Below, one piece after another: positions 50,344 through 59,878 of a stretch of 64,000 nucleotides of DNA (position 1 is the first letter of the stretch; every line of letters starts with the position of its first letter). The stretch spans positions 248,001 through 312,000 of the forward strand of contig CAWHFX010000009.1 of assembly GCA_963828715.1 (NCBI GenBank), written 5' to 3'. The position numbers were made by a program, and so were the translations under genes. The notes under the pieces were generated by a model. That model was not told the DNA's origin and did no database searches. It saw only the letters and a list, made by a program, of their open reading frames with translations. Source of the stretch: JAQGMV01 sp963828715 (GTDB taxonomy: Bacteria; Pseudomonadota; Gammaproteobacteria; Burkholderiales; SG8-41).

Positions 50344-52248
50344 TCAACGCGCCGCGCGGCGCTCTTGCGTCATGCCATCGCGTTCGCAGCCCGCATCGGC
50401 AGCGCCGCTGTTCCCGTTTTCGACCCGCCGCACGATGATCGGCTTGTCGATGCCAGCCGCCTTTTCGTGCAGGGATCCATGCAACCTGACCGAAGCGCGC
50501 CGTGTAAAGAGCCCCGGCCGCTTCGGATCCGGCGTCAGCAGCGCCTCCCATTCGCCGCTCTTCAGATCGAGCGAAGCAACGCCGGTGACGCGCGTCTCCG
50601 CGCTGTCCAGCACGAGATCCTTCGACGTCGCTGTTGCGTTTCGCACGTTGAAGTCGGCGGCAGCACATCTGAGCGCGATGTCGCGATCACCCCGGACGAA
50701 CAGGGAAATGACCTTGCCGAAATTGAGCGCGAGCTTTGCGTCCGTAAGATTTGACATGCGACCGGGACCGATGCGCACGTTTATCACGCCGCTCGCGTTC
50801 GCGACGAGCGCGGCCACGGACTGACCACTGCTGGCGAGCTTCACCCGTCCACCGATCGGCGCAGCGAAGCGGTCTTTGGCCGCGAGCCGTGACGCGAGCT
50901 TTTCGAGACGGAGGTCGCTGAGCTCCAGCTCGATCTGCGCTTGCGGCAACTCCTTGCGCGTGTCGAATGCCGCGGTGCCGGCGACGCGTCCGCCTGCCAG
51001 GCCGATGCGCAGCGGCTTCACCTGCAGATGGCCGCCGTTCAGCTCCCCGACGACATTCAGGCTGTCGAGCGCTGGCCAAGCGGCGGACGCGAGTTTCACG
51101 GCCTCGAAGCTCACGCTCGCGTCGAACGCGCCGAGTTTTGCGACATCGAGGCGTCGCTCGGAGAATCGGGATCGCGCCCGCCCGCCGCTCTCACCGGACC
51201 TGCCTGACGGCAGGCCGACGAGCGGCCGCAAATCGTCGAGCTCGGCCGACGCGCTGCGCAGTCGCGCCCGCACACGCGGACGTTCGCCGCTGCGGTCGAG
51301 CGTCGCGTCTCCCGCGAGGTCGGTTTTTCCCAGCTTGCCCACGAGCTGAGTGAAGCGATAAACATTGTCTGTCTGCACGAGCTGAGCGCTCAGGTCGAAG
51401 GGATGCGACTCGGACGGATGTATCGGGATGAACGGATGCAGCAGCGAAAGCGTGGGCCCCGTGACGCGAATGTGTGTGTCCATCGGCCCCAGATCGAAGA
51501 AGTTCGTGAACAAGCCGTCGAGGTCGATCCGCGTCTTCCGCGAGACCAGGAATCCGCGCAACGGAAAAGTGAAATCACTGCCGCGAAAGCTGACCACGCC
51601 CTGGTTGAACGCTTCTCCCGAAAAAGCTGCGCCCTGGTACGATCCCGTGAACGCGACGCGCGTCGTAAGCTCGCCCTGTCCTTCCGCGGGCGAAGCGACG
51701 GCCGTGACATCGAGACCCGTCTGGCGGTTCGCGAAGCGGATGCGGGTGCGATGTGCCTCCAGCGTGTGAATCGTGAGCCTTCCGGGCGCGATCCGACCAG
51801 CCTCTCGGATGCGCCAGTTCCTGCGGCCGTCCTCCAGCCGCTCCATGTCGATGTCGGCATCGACGAGCACGAGCCGTGATACGACCGGCCAACCCTCCCA
51901 CACACTTCTGAGGGAAACAGTAAATGACGCCTCGCGCGCTGTCGCAAACGGGGTTCGCGTGGATGCCCACGGTGCATTCGCGACATACACCCCACGCATT
52001 CTGATCGTGGGATTGAGCCCCAGCGTGACGTCGAGATCGTCGACCCGCACCTCCCGCCCCGAATCGCCCGCAACGTAGCGCACGAGCGGTTGCCGCAGCC
52101 AGTTCCAGTCGAACAGCGTGAGCACGAGCGCCAGAACCAAAACGGTCCCGAGCGGCAGCCCGATTTTCCTGTCGATGACGGGGAAGCGCACACCCGGGCT
52201 CATCGCGAGCGACCGGATAATCGGAATTTCGTTACGCTTGACGCTCAT
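50344..52248 (-). CDS. AsmA family protein
   Basis: A 634-aa envelope protein of the AsmA/bridge-like lipid-transfer group. One N-terminal membrane anchor (about residues 31-50, GLPLGTVLVLALVLTLF) precedes a long beta-groove region: VRVDDLDVTLGLNPTIRMRGVYVANAPW at the start and AALVANASGVINVRIGPG with ALRCAAADFNVRNATA and VTGVASLDLKSGEWEALLTP at the end, the AsmA C-terminal signature. The open frame extends upstream past 52248, but that part is antisense to the Bug gene at 52324 and is not used. It probably affects outer-membrane lipid transport. Confidence 0.87.
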   Translation of the reverse strand: MSVKRNEIPIIRSLAMSPGVRFPVIDRKIGLPLGTVLVLALVLTLFDWNWLRQPLVRYVAGDSGREVRVDDLDVTLGLNPTIRMRGVYVANAPWASTRTPFATAREASFTVSLRSVWEGWPVVSRLVLVDADIDMERLEDGRRNWRIREAGRIAPGRLTIHTLEAHRTRIRFANRQTGLDVTAVASPAEGQGELTTRVAFTGSYQGAAFSGEAFNQGVVSFRGSDFTFPLRGFLVSRKTRIDLDGLFTNFFDLGPMDTHIRVTGPTLSLLHPFIPIHPSESHPFDLSAQLVQTDNVYRFTQLVGKLGKTDLAGDATLDRSGERPRVRARLRSASAELDDLRPLVGLPSGRSGESGGRARSRFSERRLDVAKLGAFDASVSFEAVKLASAAWPALDSLNVVGELNGGHLQVKPLRIGLAGGRVAGTAAFDTRKELPQAQIELELSDLRLEKLASRLAAKDRFAAPIGGRVKLASSGQSVAALVANASGVINVRIGPGRMSNLTDAKLALNFGKVISLFVRGDRDIALRCAAADFNVRNATATSKDLVLDSAETRVTGVASLDLKSGEWEALLTPDPKRPGLFTRRASVRLHGSLHEKAAGIDKPIIVRRVENGNSGAADAGCERDGMTQERRAAR

Positions 52249-52323
52249 TTCGCGTTCCCGCAGGATCACGCGGCGCGTGCAATCCGCGGGCCATTGTCCG
52301 CAGAATGTCAGGGGGAAGAATAC

Positions 52324-53295
52324 GTGATAGCGGCACACCCGGCCCGCGTCGTGGTCCTGCTGGCGCTCAGCGTGTTCATTTGCGGAGCGAACGCACAAAC
52401 CGGGCGCTGGCCGGACAAACCGGTGCGCGTCATCGTGCCGTTCGCCGCCGGCGGCAGCACCGACATCATCGCACGCGTGCTGACCGCGAAGCTCGCACAG
52501 GAATTCGGCCAGCAGTTCGTCGTCGACAATCGTGGCGGTGCCGGCGGTGCTCTGGGCGCCGAGATCGCCGCCCGCGCAAACCCCGACGGTTACACGCTCA
52601 TCATCGTCGCGACGAGTTACGCGACGAACGCCGCGCTGTACAAAGTGCCCTACGATCCGGTGCGCGACATCGCAGCGGTGGGCATGATCCACAAGGGTCC
52701 TTTCGTGCTGGCGGTGCATCCGTCGGTCCAGGCGACCGACGTGAAAGGTTTCGTTGAGCTCATGCGCTCCAAACCACGCGCCTTCAATTACGGCTCCTCG
52801 GGGGTGGGTGGCGCAACGCATCTCACGACCGAGTTCTTTCGCCAGCTCACCGGCATCGATGTCGTGCACGTGCCGTACAAAGGAGACGGCCCGGCGATGG
52901 CCGACCTGATCGCGGGACAGATCCAGTTCATCATGTCCTCGGTCCCGGCGCTCATTGCCCACCTGAAGTCGGGGAAGGTGCGCGGGCTGGGCGTCACGAC
53001 CGAGCAGCGCTTCCCGGAACTGCCCGACCTGCCGCCGATTTCTGAAACCGTGCCCGGCTACGAACATACGTCATGGAACGGGATGTGGGCGCCCAAAGGC
53101 ACGCCACGGGAAATCCTCCTGCGGCTCAATCAGTCGGTCGCGAAAGTGCTGAAACAGCCCGACGTGCTCGAGCGGCTGCGGGCGGATGGGCGTGAGCCCG
53201 CCCATTCCAGCGCCGAGGAATTCCAGCGCGTGATAGCGCGCGATATCGCGAAGTACACAAAAGTCGTGCGCGCCGGTAACATCACGGCACACTGA
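52324..53295 (+). CDS. Bug/TctC-family substrate-binding protein
   Basis: A 323-aa exported binding protein. Start is most likely GTG 52324, nine bases after AGGGGG; it gives a signal peptide MIAAHPARVVVLLALSVFIC to ANAQ. Then WPDKPVRVIVPFAAGGSTD, FVVDNRGGAGGALG and ANPDGYTLII. It is 58 bp upstream of the NHL propeller gene, so the two are probably one transcript. Confidence 0.9.
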   Translation: MIAAHPARVVVLLALSVFICGANAQTGRWPDKPVRVIVPFAAGGSTDIIARVLTAKLAQEFGQQFVVDNRGGAGGALGAEIAARANPDGYTLIIVATSYATNAALYKVPYDPVRDIAAVGMIHKGPFVLAVHPSVQATDVKGFVELMRSKPRAFNYGSSGVGGATHLTTEFFRQLTGIDVVHVPYKGDGPAMADLIAGQIQFIMSSVPALIAHLKSGKVRGLGVTTEQRFPELPDLPPISETVPGYEHTSWNGMWAPKGTPREILLRLNQSVAKVLKQPDVLERLRADGREPAHSSAEEFQRVIARDIAKYTKVVRAGNITAH

Positions 53296-53353
53296 AGGGC
53301 GGTCGTGGAGCAGTTTGCCCCGGCCCACCTTAGTCACAGAGACAGGAGGAGTC

Positions 53354-54400
53354 ATGCAGACCAGCGTCACCGAAGCTCCCGTTCTCTCTACCGCGCCGCT
53401 GCACGGCACGGAGCGTCTGCCGCGCTTCGAAATCGATCCTGCGTGGCCCCAACAGTTGCCCAAGGGCTGGATCACAGGCCAGCTCGCCGGCGTGTGCGTC
53501 GATCACAACGACAACATCATCGTGACGAACCGCGGGGACATCACGAAGGAAGAGGAAGAGACCTGCCAGCGCGCGCCCGCCGTTCTCATCTTCGATCAGG
53601 ATGGCGAGATGATCGATGCCTGGGGCGACTGGGATCTGCTGCCGCGTACCGTGCACAGTTGCTGCGTCGATGCGGATGACAACATCTGGATCACTGCGAA
53701 CGGCGACGGCATGATCCAGAAATACACGCACGACGGGAAGCTCCTGCTCCAGATCGGCACCAAGGGTGTCTTCGATACCGACGACGGCACGCGCAATGGG
53801 AAGCCGCTCAATTCCGGCCGCAACGCATTCATCAAACCCGCCGGTATCACCGTCGACCCGACGAATGGCGAGGTGTACGTGGCTGACGGGTACGGTAACC
53901 GGCGTGTCGCCGTATTCGACGCGAATGGCACCTTCCTCCGGCAATGGGGCCGTCAGGCGACGCAGGAAGAGATCGAAAAAGGCGTTGGCGGCGCGTTCGC
54001 GGAAGTTGTGCACTGCGTGACGATCAGCAACGACGGTCTCGTCTACGTCTGCGACCGCCAGGGCGACCGCGTGCAGGTGTTCGACAGGCAGGGCCGGTTC
54101 CAGCGGAACATCTGGATTCGGACCGGCACTGCGACGCTCCCCGACCGCCGCGGCACGGCGTGGTGGGCGGAGTTCTCGCGCGATCCCGAGCAGAAGTATC
54201 TCTACGTGATGAACGGACGCAACGAGCAGGTGCATATCCTCGATCACGAAAGCGGAGAGATCCTCACGAGCTTCGGGCGACCCGGGCACCAGCTCGGAAA
54301 CTTCACGCACGGCCACAGCCTGGCGCTCGATTCGAGCGGCGCGCTCTATGTAGCCGAGACGAACTACGGGCGGCGCGTGCACCGCTTCCGGCCCGTTTAG
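53354..54400 (+). CDS. NHL-repeat beta-propeller (peptidyl-amidating-lyase-like)
   Basis: A 348-aa six-bladed beta-propeller of NHL repeats: LAGVCVDHNDNIIVTNRGD, HSCCVDADDNIWITANGDG, PAGITVDPTNGEVYVADGYGNRRV, HCVTISNDGLVYVCDRQGDRVQVFDRQG and HSLALDSSGALYVAETNYG. Relatives include the alpha-amidating lyase domain and bacterial lactonase-like proteins. No signal peptide, so it is probably cytoplasmic. An AGGAGG site precedes ATG 53354. It follows a Bug gene. Confidence 0.85.
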   Translation: MQTSVTEAPVLSTAPLHGTERLPRFEIDPAWPQQLPKGWITGQLAGVCVDHNDNIIVTNRGDITKEEEETCQRAPAVLIFDQDGEMIDAWGDWDLLPRTVHSCCVDADDNIWITANGDGMIQKYTHDGKLLLQIGTKGVFDTDDGTRNGKPLNSGRNAFIKPAGITVDPTNGEVYVADGYGNRRVAVFDANGTFLRQWGRQATQEEIEKGVGGAFAEVVHCVTISNDGLVYVCDRQGDRVQVFDRQGRFQRNIWIRTGTATLPDRRGTAWWAEFSRDPEQKYLYVMNGRNEQVHILDHESGEILTSFGRPGHQLGNFTHGHSLALDSSGALYVAETNYGRRVHRFRPV

Positions 54401-54459
54401 GGGGCGGCGCTCGAATGGGGCGGCGCTCGCCTGAAGGCTTGGGCCTCGCCGCCCTACGG
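54397..54459. repeat. Direct repeat left of transposase fragment (family 2, truncated copy)
   Basis: 63 bp from TTAGGGGGCGGCGCTCG to CTCGCCGCCCTACGG, identical but for one base to 55879-55941 on the other side of the transposase fragment. The copy ends exactly where transposase coding begins. Confidence 0.75.
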
Positions 54460-55814
54460 CGCGTTGGTGGCACACCACGACTCTGGCACAGCAGTTCGGT
54501 GTGGAAGACGCTGACGAGAACGCGCTTTACAAGGCGATGGACTGGCTGCTCGAGCGCCAGGGTGCGATCGAGCAGAAACTGGCGCAGCGCCACCTGAGCG
54601 AAGGCGGTTGGGTGCTCTACGATCTGTCCTCGAGCTACTTCGAGGGCACGCACTGCCCGCTGGCGAAGCTCGGCCACAACCGCGACGGCAAGAAGGGCAA
54701 GCGCCAGGTCAATTACGGTCTGGTGACCGACCGCCGCGGCTGTCCGGTGGCGGTGTCGGTGTTTGACGGTGCCAGCGCCGATTGCACGACCGTGCTGCCG
54801 CAGGTCAGGCGCATTCAAGCCGATTTCGGCATCGAGCAGATGGTGGTGGTGGGTGACCGCGGAATGATCTCGCAGAAGGCGATCGCTGAATTTCAGCGCC
54901 TGCCTGGAGTGGCGTGGATCACGGCGTTAAAGAGCGCGCAGATCCGCGCGTTGGCCGACGAAGGTGGCCTGCAGATGGGACTCTTTGATGAGCGCAATCT
55001 GATCGAATTCACGCACCCCGACTACCCGGGCGAGCGGCTGGTGGCCTGCCGCAATGGGCAGCTTGCGCAATCGCGCGCCGCCAAGCGCGAGGACTTACTG
55101 AAGGCAACTGCGGCCGAACTGGATAAGGTGTGCGCGATGGTCGTGCGCGGCAAGCTCGTCGGCGCCGATCACATCGGCGTGCGTGTGGGCCGCGTGGTCA
55201 ACAAATACAAGGTCGCCAAGCACTTCGAGCTGGCGATCGATAAAGCCAGCTTCAGCTATCGAATCAATCAGGCAAAGGTCGAGCAGGAGGCCGCGCTCGA
55301 CGGCATTTACGTGCTGCGTACGCCGCTGCGTGCCGAGTTCATCGATGCTCCCGATGTCGTACGCAGCTACAAGTCCTTAAGCAACGTGGAGCGCGCCTTC
55401 CGCTCGTTGAAGACGGTCGACCTGAAGGTGCGCCCCATCCACCACCATCTGCCCGAGCGCGTGCGCGCACACATTCTACTGTGCATGCTCGCCTACTACG
55501 TCGAGTGGCACCTGCGCGAAGCGTGGCGGCCACTGCTCTTTGCCGATGAAGACCAGGCGGCGAAAGCCAGCCGCGATCCGGTCGCGCCGGCCACGCGCTC
55601 AGAACAAGCCGAGCACAAGGCGCAGACCCACACGCTGAGCGACGGCATGCCGGCACACAGCTTCCGCACGCTCCTCGACGAACTCTCGACGATCGTGCGC
55701 AACACCTGCCGCACCCCGGTGGATTCGGCGCACGCCCCTACCTTTACGATCGTGACGCAGCCCAACCCCGCTCAACAGCGCGCCTTTAAGCTGCTCCAGA
55801 CGATTACCGTGTAG
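54460..55814 (+). mobile_element. IS1634-type (IS4 superfamily) transposase, 5'-truncated
   Basis: The transposase frame is readable from just after 54460 (ARWWHTTTLAQQFGV) to the stop at 55814 (ORF from GTG/ATG 54501, 437 aa). DDE-family landmarks: VLYDLSSSYFEGTHCP, VVVGDRGMISQKA, and the late IDKASFSYRINQAKVEQEAALDG with AFRSLKTVDLKVRPIHHH. Full members are about 560 aa, so roughly 120 N-terminal residues are missing. The cut coincides with the end of the left direct repeat. It is probably non-functional. No terminal inverted repeat was recognised. Confidence 0.85.
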
Positions 55815-55878
55815 CCAATCGCGTGACGCCCGACATGCCCGTCTACAGAGGGGAAATGCGCGTCAGCAGCAGAACTAG

Positions 55879-55986
55879 TTAGGGGGCGGCGCTCGAATGG
55901 GGCGGCGCTCGCCTGAAGGCTCGGGCCTCGCCGCCCTACGGAACAGAGAGAACACCGAAGGTTTCCCTCCGTAACCTCCCTTCCTT
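55879..55986. repeat. Dispersed repeat family 2, copy 3, right of transposase fragment
   Basis: Starts with the same 63 bp as 54397-54459 and continues AACAGAGAGAACACC and TTTCCCTCCGTAACCTCC. This continuation is shared with the copies at 34401-34519 (inverted) and 39552-39634, so it is the full-length unit. Confidence 0.75.
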
Positions 55987-56016
55987 GGGAGCGGCGCGAG
56001 CGTTAGCGGCGCCGGA

Positions 56017-56991
56017 TCACAGCCGGAACAGGCGCTTCGCGTTCCCGCGCAGGACGAGATCGAGATCGGCCTGCGGCAGCCCAAGCGACTGCGTGAGCGT
56101 GTTCGGCTGATCGACGTCCATCTTCGCGTAATTGTCGGTGCCGATGACGACCCGATCCGCGCCGACCAGGTCGATCATGAACTTCAGTGTCTCGGGATAG
56201 TACGCGAGCGAGTCGTAATAGAAGCGGCGTACGTATTCGCGGAACGGCCGCTTGAGCTCGATGTTCGTCACACCTTTACGGATGCTGTGCTCGATGCGCC
56301 CCGCGATGTACGGGAAGCAGCCGCCGGAGTGCGGCAGCAGGATGTCGAGTTTCGGATACTTGTCGAGAAGCCCGCTGATGATGAACTTCGCGGCCGTGGT
56401 GGCCGTATCGAACGGAAAGCCGAGCGTGTTGTAGATGAACGTATCGCCCGCCAGGCGCTCGGTGCCGCCGTAGTGATTGGCAACGCCGTCGAGCGGATGG
56501 AAGAGGATCGGATAGCCCAACTCCTCACAGCGCGCGATGATCGGCTCGTATTGCGGCTCGAAGATGTAATCTCTGCCCTCGACGGAATTGGGCAGATGAA
56601 TCGCGCGTATGCCGGGCTGGCCGGCAACGCGGTCGAGCTCACGCAATGCGGCCCTGGCGTCACGCATCGGAATCGCAATGCCGGCGACGAAACGATCCGG
56701 AAACGTCTTGTGCGCTTCGATCGCGGCGTCATTCACGATGCGCGCCAGCTTGTTCGCGATCTCCTGCGACGCCCATTGCCACGGCGCCTGCCCCGACAGC
56801 GTGAGGACGTGCATCTTCACGTTGCGCTCGTCCATCCAGGCAAGCCGCTGCGGCAGATCGTACATCTGCGGGACCAGCGCGTTACCGGAAGCCACCCTGC
56901 CCAGTCCGGCCAATTCTTTTACATACGGCTCCGGCGTCCAGTGTGCGTGGGCGTCGATCGAGCCCGCGGGCATCTCCTCCTGCACGGCCAT
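56017..56991 (-). CDS. Amidohydrolase family protein (ACMSD-like)
   Basis: A 324-aa TIM-barrel metal enzyme of the amidohydrolase-2/ACMSD group. SIDAHAHWTPEPYV gives the two metal histidines, YPILFHPLDGV a further one, ILLPHSGGCFPYIAG the late histidine and RVVIGTDNYAKMD the metal aspartate. Relatives are decarboxylases or hydrolases of semialdehyde/aromatic acids. No signal peptide. It starts 2 bp after the stop of the enoyl-CoA hydratase gene and closes the seven-gene operon that begins at 63241. Confidence 0.88.
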   Translation of the reverse strand: MAVQEEMPAGSIDAHAHWTPEPYVKELAGLGRVASGNALVPQMYDLPQRLAWMDERNVKMHVLTLSGQAPWQWASQEIANKLARIVNDAAIEAHKTFPDRFVAGIAIPMRDARAALRELDRVAGQPGIRAIHLPNSVEGRDYIFEPQYEPIIARCEELGYPILFHPLDGVANHYGGTERLAGDTFIYNTLGFPFDTATTAAKFIISGLLDKYPKLDILLPHSGGCFPYIAGRIEHSIRKGVTNIELKRPFREYVRRFYYDSLAYYPETLKFMIDLVGADRVVIGTDNYAKMDVDQPNTLTQSLGLPQADLDLVLRGNAKRLFRL

Positions 56992-56993
56992 GA

Positions 56994-57800
56994 CTAACGG
57001 CCCTGGAAGTTGGGTTTGCGTTTCTCCATGAACGCGCGTCGTCCTTCGACGTAGTCCTGGCTCGCGAAGCAGTCGTCGACGACTTTCGCGCAGAGCGCTT
57101 CGTCGCGTTTGTCCGCGTCCTTCACGTATTCGTCGATGTTGCGCTTCGAGGAGAGGATCGACAGCGGCGCATTGCCGGCGATGTTGGCTGCATAGGATTC
57201 GACGAAGCTCTCGAGCTCGGCGGATGGAACGACGTAGTTGACGATGCCGAGCCGCAGCGCCTCCTGCGCCGGTACACGCCTCGCGGTGAACATGATGTCC
57301 TTGGCGGCAGACGGCCCGACGAGATCGACGAGCTGTGCCAGGCGTTCGCCCTGATAGCCGATGCTGAGCTTAGCCGCCGGAATGCCGAAACTCGACTCTT
57401 CCGTACAGATGCGAATGTCGCAGTTGAGCGCGATGCCCATGCCGCCGCCCAGGCAGTAGCCGCGAATCATCGCGATCGTCGGCTTCGCGCTATCCTTCAG
57501 CAGTACCCGGAAGCGCTCGCTCGTCTGGTTGTAGCTCGCCACTTGCTCCGGCGTCGCGCGACTTTGCTCGAACTTGGAAATGTCGGCGCCTGAAATGAAC
57601 GCTTTTCCGCCCGTACCGAAGAGAACGATGACGCGCACCGCATCATCGGCCAGGAAATCGTCCATCACCTGCGCCGCGGCGATAGACATGTCGAGCGAGA
57701 AGGCGTTGCGCTTCTCCGGATTGTTGATGATGAGATAGCCGATGCCTTTCTCTTTCCTGGAAAGAATCTTCTGATCGACTTCGAGCGTGGCGGTGTTCAT
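56994..57800 (-). CDS. Enoyl-CoA hydratase/isomerase family protein
   Basis: A 268-aa crotonase-fold enzyme: GYLIINNPEKRNAFSLDMS, oxyanion-hole regions GTGGKAFISGADISKFE and IRGYCLGGGMGIALNCDI, and LSIGYQGERLAQLVDLVGPSAAKDIMFT. The two backbone amide sites are preserved, but the second catalytic glutamate position cannot be judged with certainty. It lies between the CoA transferase (46 bp upstream) and the ACMSD-like gene, consistent with hydration or isomerisation of an acyl-CoA made by the transferase. Confidence 0.9.
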   Translation of the reverse strand: MNTATLEVDQKILSRKEKGIGYLIINNPEKRNAFSLDMSIAAAQVMDDFLADDAVRVIVLFGTGGKAFISGADISKFEQSRATPEQVASYNQTSERFRVLLKDSAKPTIAMIRGYCLGGGMGIALNCDIRICTEESSFGIPAAKLSIGYQGERLAQLVDLVGPSAAKDIMFTARRVPAQEALRLGIVNYVVPSAELESFVESYAANIAGNAPLSILSSKRNIDEYVKDADKRDEALCAKVVDDCFASQDYVEGRRAFMEKRKPNFQGR

Positions 57801-57846
57801 GTCTTGCTTGCTCCTGCGAGTTGAAATTCCATTCGGGCGATCGGAA

Positions 57847-59053
57847 CTAGATCGCGCCCTTCGCTTTCAGTTTTGCGATGTCGGCGTCGCTGTAGCCGAT
57901 CGACTTCAGTATCTCGTTGGTGTGCTCGCCGGCTTCCGGCGTCGCGCTGCGGATCTTCTTCTTGATGCCTTCCACGTTGACCGCCGAGTTGACGATGTGG
58001 GTGTCGCCGAGACGCTTGCTCTTCACCGGGGCCGCCATGCCGAGATGCTGCACCTGCGGATCGGCGAACACCTGATCGATCGAGTAGATCGGGCCGCACG
58101 GCACGCCTGACTTCCTCGAACAACTCCACCCAGTGCGCCGAGGGCTTGGTCTTGGTGATCTCGCTGATTTCGCCATTCAGCTGGACCCGGTGGTCGCTGC
58201 GTGTCTTGCGCGTGCGGTATTCGGGTCTCGCCTTCCATTCGGAATGTCCCATCGCGTCGCACATGCGCTCCCACACACGCTCCGACGCGGCAGCGATGTT
58301 GATATGGCCGTCGCTCGTCGGGAAGACACCTGTGGGAATGCCGGTCGGATGGTCATTGCCCGCCTGCTTCGCAACCTCCTTGTCCATGAGCCAGCGCGAA
58401 GCCTGGAAGTCGAGCATGAAGATCTGCACTTCGAGCAGGCTCGTGTGCACCCAGCGCCCGACCCCGGTCCGCGTGCGGTCGAAGAGCGCCATCGAAATCG
58501 CGAATGCCAGCAGATTGCCGGCGGTCAGGTCGGCAATCGGAATGCCGACGCGCACGGGGCCCTGGCCCGGCGCACCGGTGACCGACATGAGCCCGCCCAT
58601 GCCCTGCACGATCTGATCGACGCCCGCGCGCTTGCCGTAGGGGCCGGTCTGACCGAAACCGCTGATGCTGCCGTAGATGATGCGCGGATTCACCTTGCGC
58701 ACGTCGTCGTAGGAAACATGCAACCGGTGCTTCACCTCGGCGCGCATGTTCTCGACGATCACGTCGGCACGCTCGACGAGTTTCATGAACGCGGCGTGGC
58801 CCTCTTCCGTCTTCAGGTTGAGGTGCATCGTGCGCTTGTTGCGATGCAGGTTCTGGAAATCGAAGCCGTCTCTGCGGCCGACGACGTCTTCGCCCTGTGC
58901 TTCCGGCGGCTCGACGCGAATGATGTCGGCTCCCCAGTCGCCGAGATGGCGAACGCAGGTCGGACCGGCGCGTGCGAGTGTCAGATCGAGAACGACGATG
59001 CCGGAGAGCGGCAGATGCGGCTGCTCGGCTTTTTCAGAAACGTTTTGGCTCAT
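57847..59053 (-). pseudogene. Class III CoA transferase (CaiB/BaiF), frameshifted
   Basis: About 401 aa in two frames. From ATG 59053: LPLSGIVVLDLTLARAGPTC, IRVEPPEAQGEDVVGR, NLHRNKRTMHLNLKT, the catalytic-aspartate region AGVDQIVQGMGGLMSVTG and ADLTAGNLLAFAISMALFDR, up to HWVELFEE. A second frame then continues SGVPCGPIYSIDQVFADPQ to the family-typical end KLKAKGAI, stopping at 57847. Dropping one base at about 58107-58114 restores one chain. The family moves CoA between carboxylic acids. Its start overlaps the methyltransferase stop (ATGA). Confidence 0.82.
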
Positions 59054-59875
59054 GGGAGTTTCCGTGCAACGAGTTGAAGAAGAACGGGCGTATAGATGAA
59101 CGCGTTCGGATTTTTCGATACGAGTAGCCAGTCGTGCTGCAGGTGCTCCAGCGTTTCGGCGGTCATGAACCGGTTCGAGACGAGCTTGTCTCCGAAATCC
59201 TGCATGAGACGCCCCCACCAGATCCACCACCTGTCGCCAGGACGCGCCATGCCGCCGACGCAGCCTGTGTAGGTAACTTGAAAGCCGGCCGCCGTCAACT
59301 TTTCCGGCAAGTAACGCCCGACCGCCGTGTCGCCGCCGTTGCTGCGGTAATAGTCCACCCAGCCTTGCGTATGCGCGTCGAAGCCGCGGACAGCGCGGCG
59401 AGCACGTGGCGCTGTGCAGCGTCAGGTACTCCATCGCCGCCAGCACGCCACCGGGCTTGAGACTGTGGTAGATGCACGCGAGCGCCGCGTCCAGGTGATC
59501 GATGAGAAACGCCAGAAAAAAACGGCAGAAGGCGCCATCGAAATCGCCGGGGATCACGTTTTCCGCAGCGAGGTCGGTTTCGAGTGTGTAGACATTGTGT
59601 ACGCCCCGCCGCGCGCTCTCGGCTCTCACGAAGTCGAGATACCGCGGCGCCTTGTCCACCGCGGCAACGCGTCCGGTCGCCCCCACGATCCGCGCGAGAT
59701 CGAACGTATTGATGCCGGGGCCGCTACCGAGATCGGCGATGTGCTGTCCGCTCGCGAAGCCGGCCTGTCGCCACAGCGCCTGCGTTTCCGGCAGCCACGC
59801 CGTATGCTGATCGCGCAGCCGTTCCACCTCGAGCGGGTTGACGCCGATGAAATAGTCTGTCGCCCTCTGTGACAC
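59050..59875 (-). pseudogene. SAM-dependent methyltransferase, frameshifted
   Basis: About 274 aa in two frames. From GTG 59875: TDYFIGVNPLEVERLRDQHTAW, the SAM-binding HIADLGSGPGINTFDLARIVG, RVAAVDKAPRYLDFVR, GDFDGAFCRFFLAFLIDHLD and LKPGGVLAAMEYLTLHSATCS. A second frame continues GFDAHTQGWVDYYRSNGGD, MARPGDRWWIWWGRLM and LVARKLP, stopping at 59050. One extra base at about 59395-59412 breaks it. The GTG start has no good ribosome site but begins right after the presumed end of the amidohydrolase gene, so translation was probably coupled. Confidence 0.8.
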
Positions 59876-59878
59876 CGC

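Noticed and set aside
50344..53067. A 907-codon minus-strand open frame
   Set aside because: Only the part downstream of 52248 has AsmA features. The upstream part is antisense to the Bug gene at 52324-53295 and has no natural protein character.
57797..59875. A 692-codon frame that appears to fuse a methyltransferase and a CoA transferase
   Set aside because: The methyltransferase leaves this frame midway and the junction residues are nonsense. The two genes are separate (ATGA overlap at 59050-59053), each with its own frameshift.
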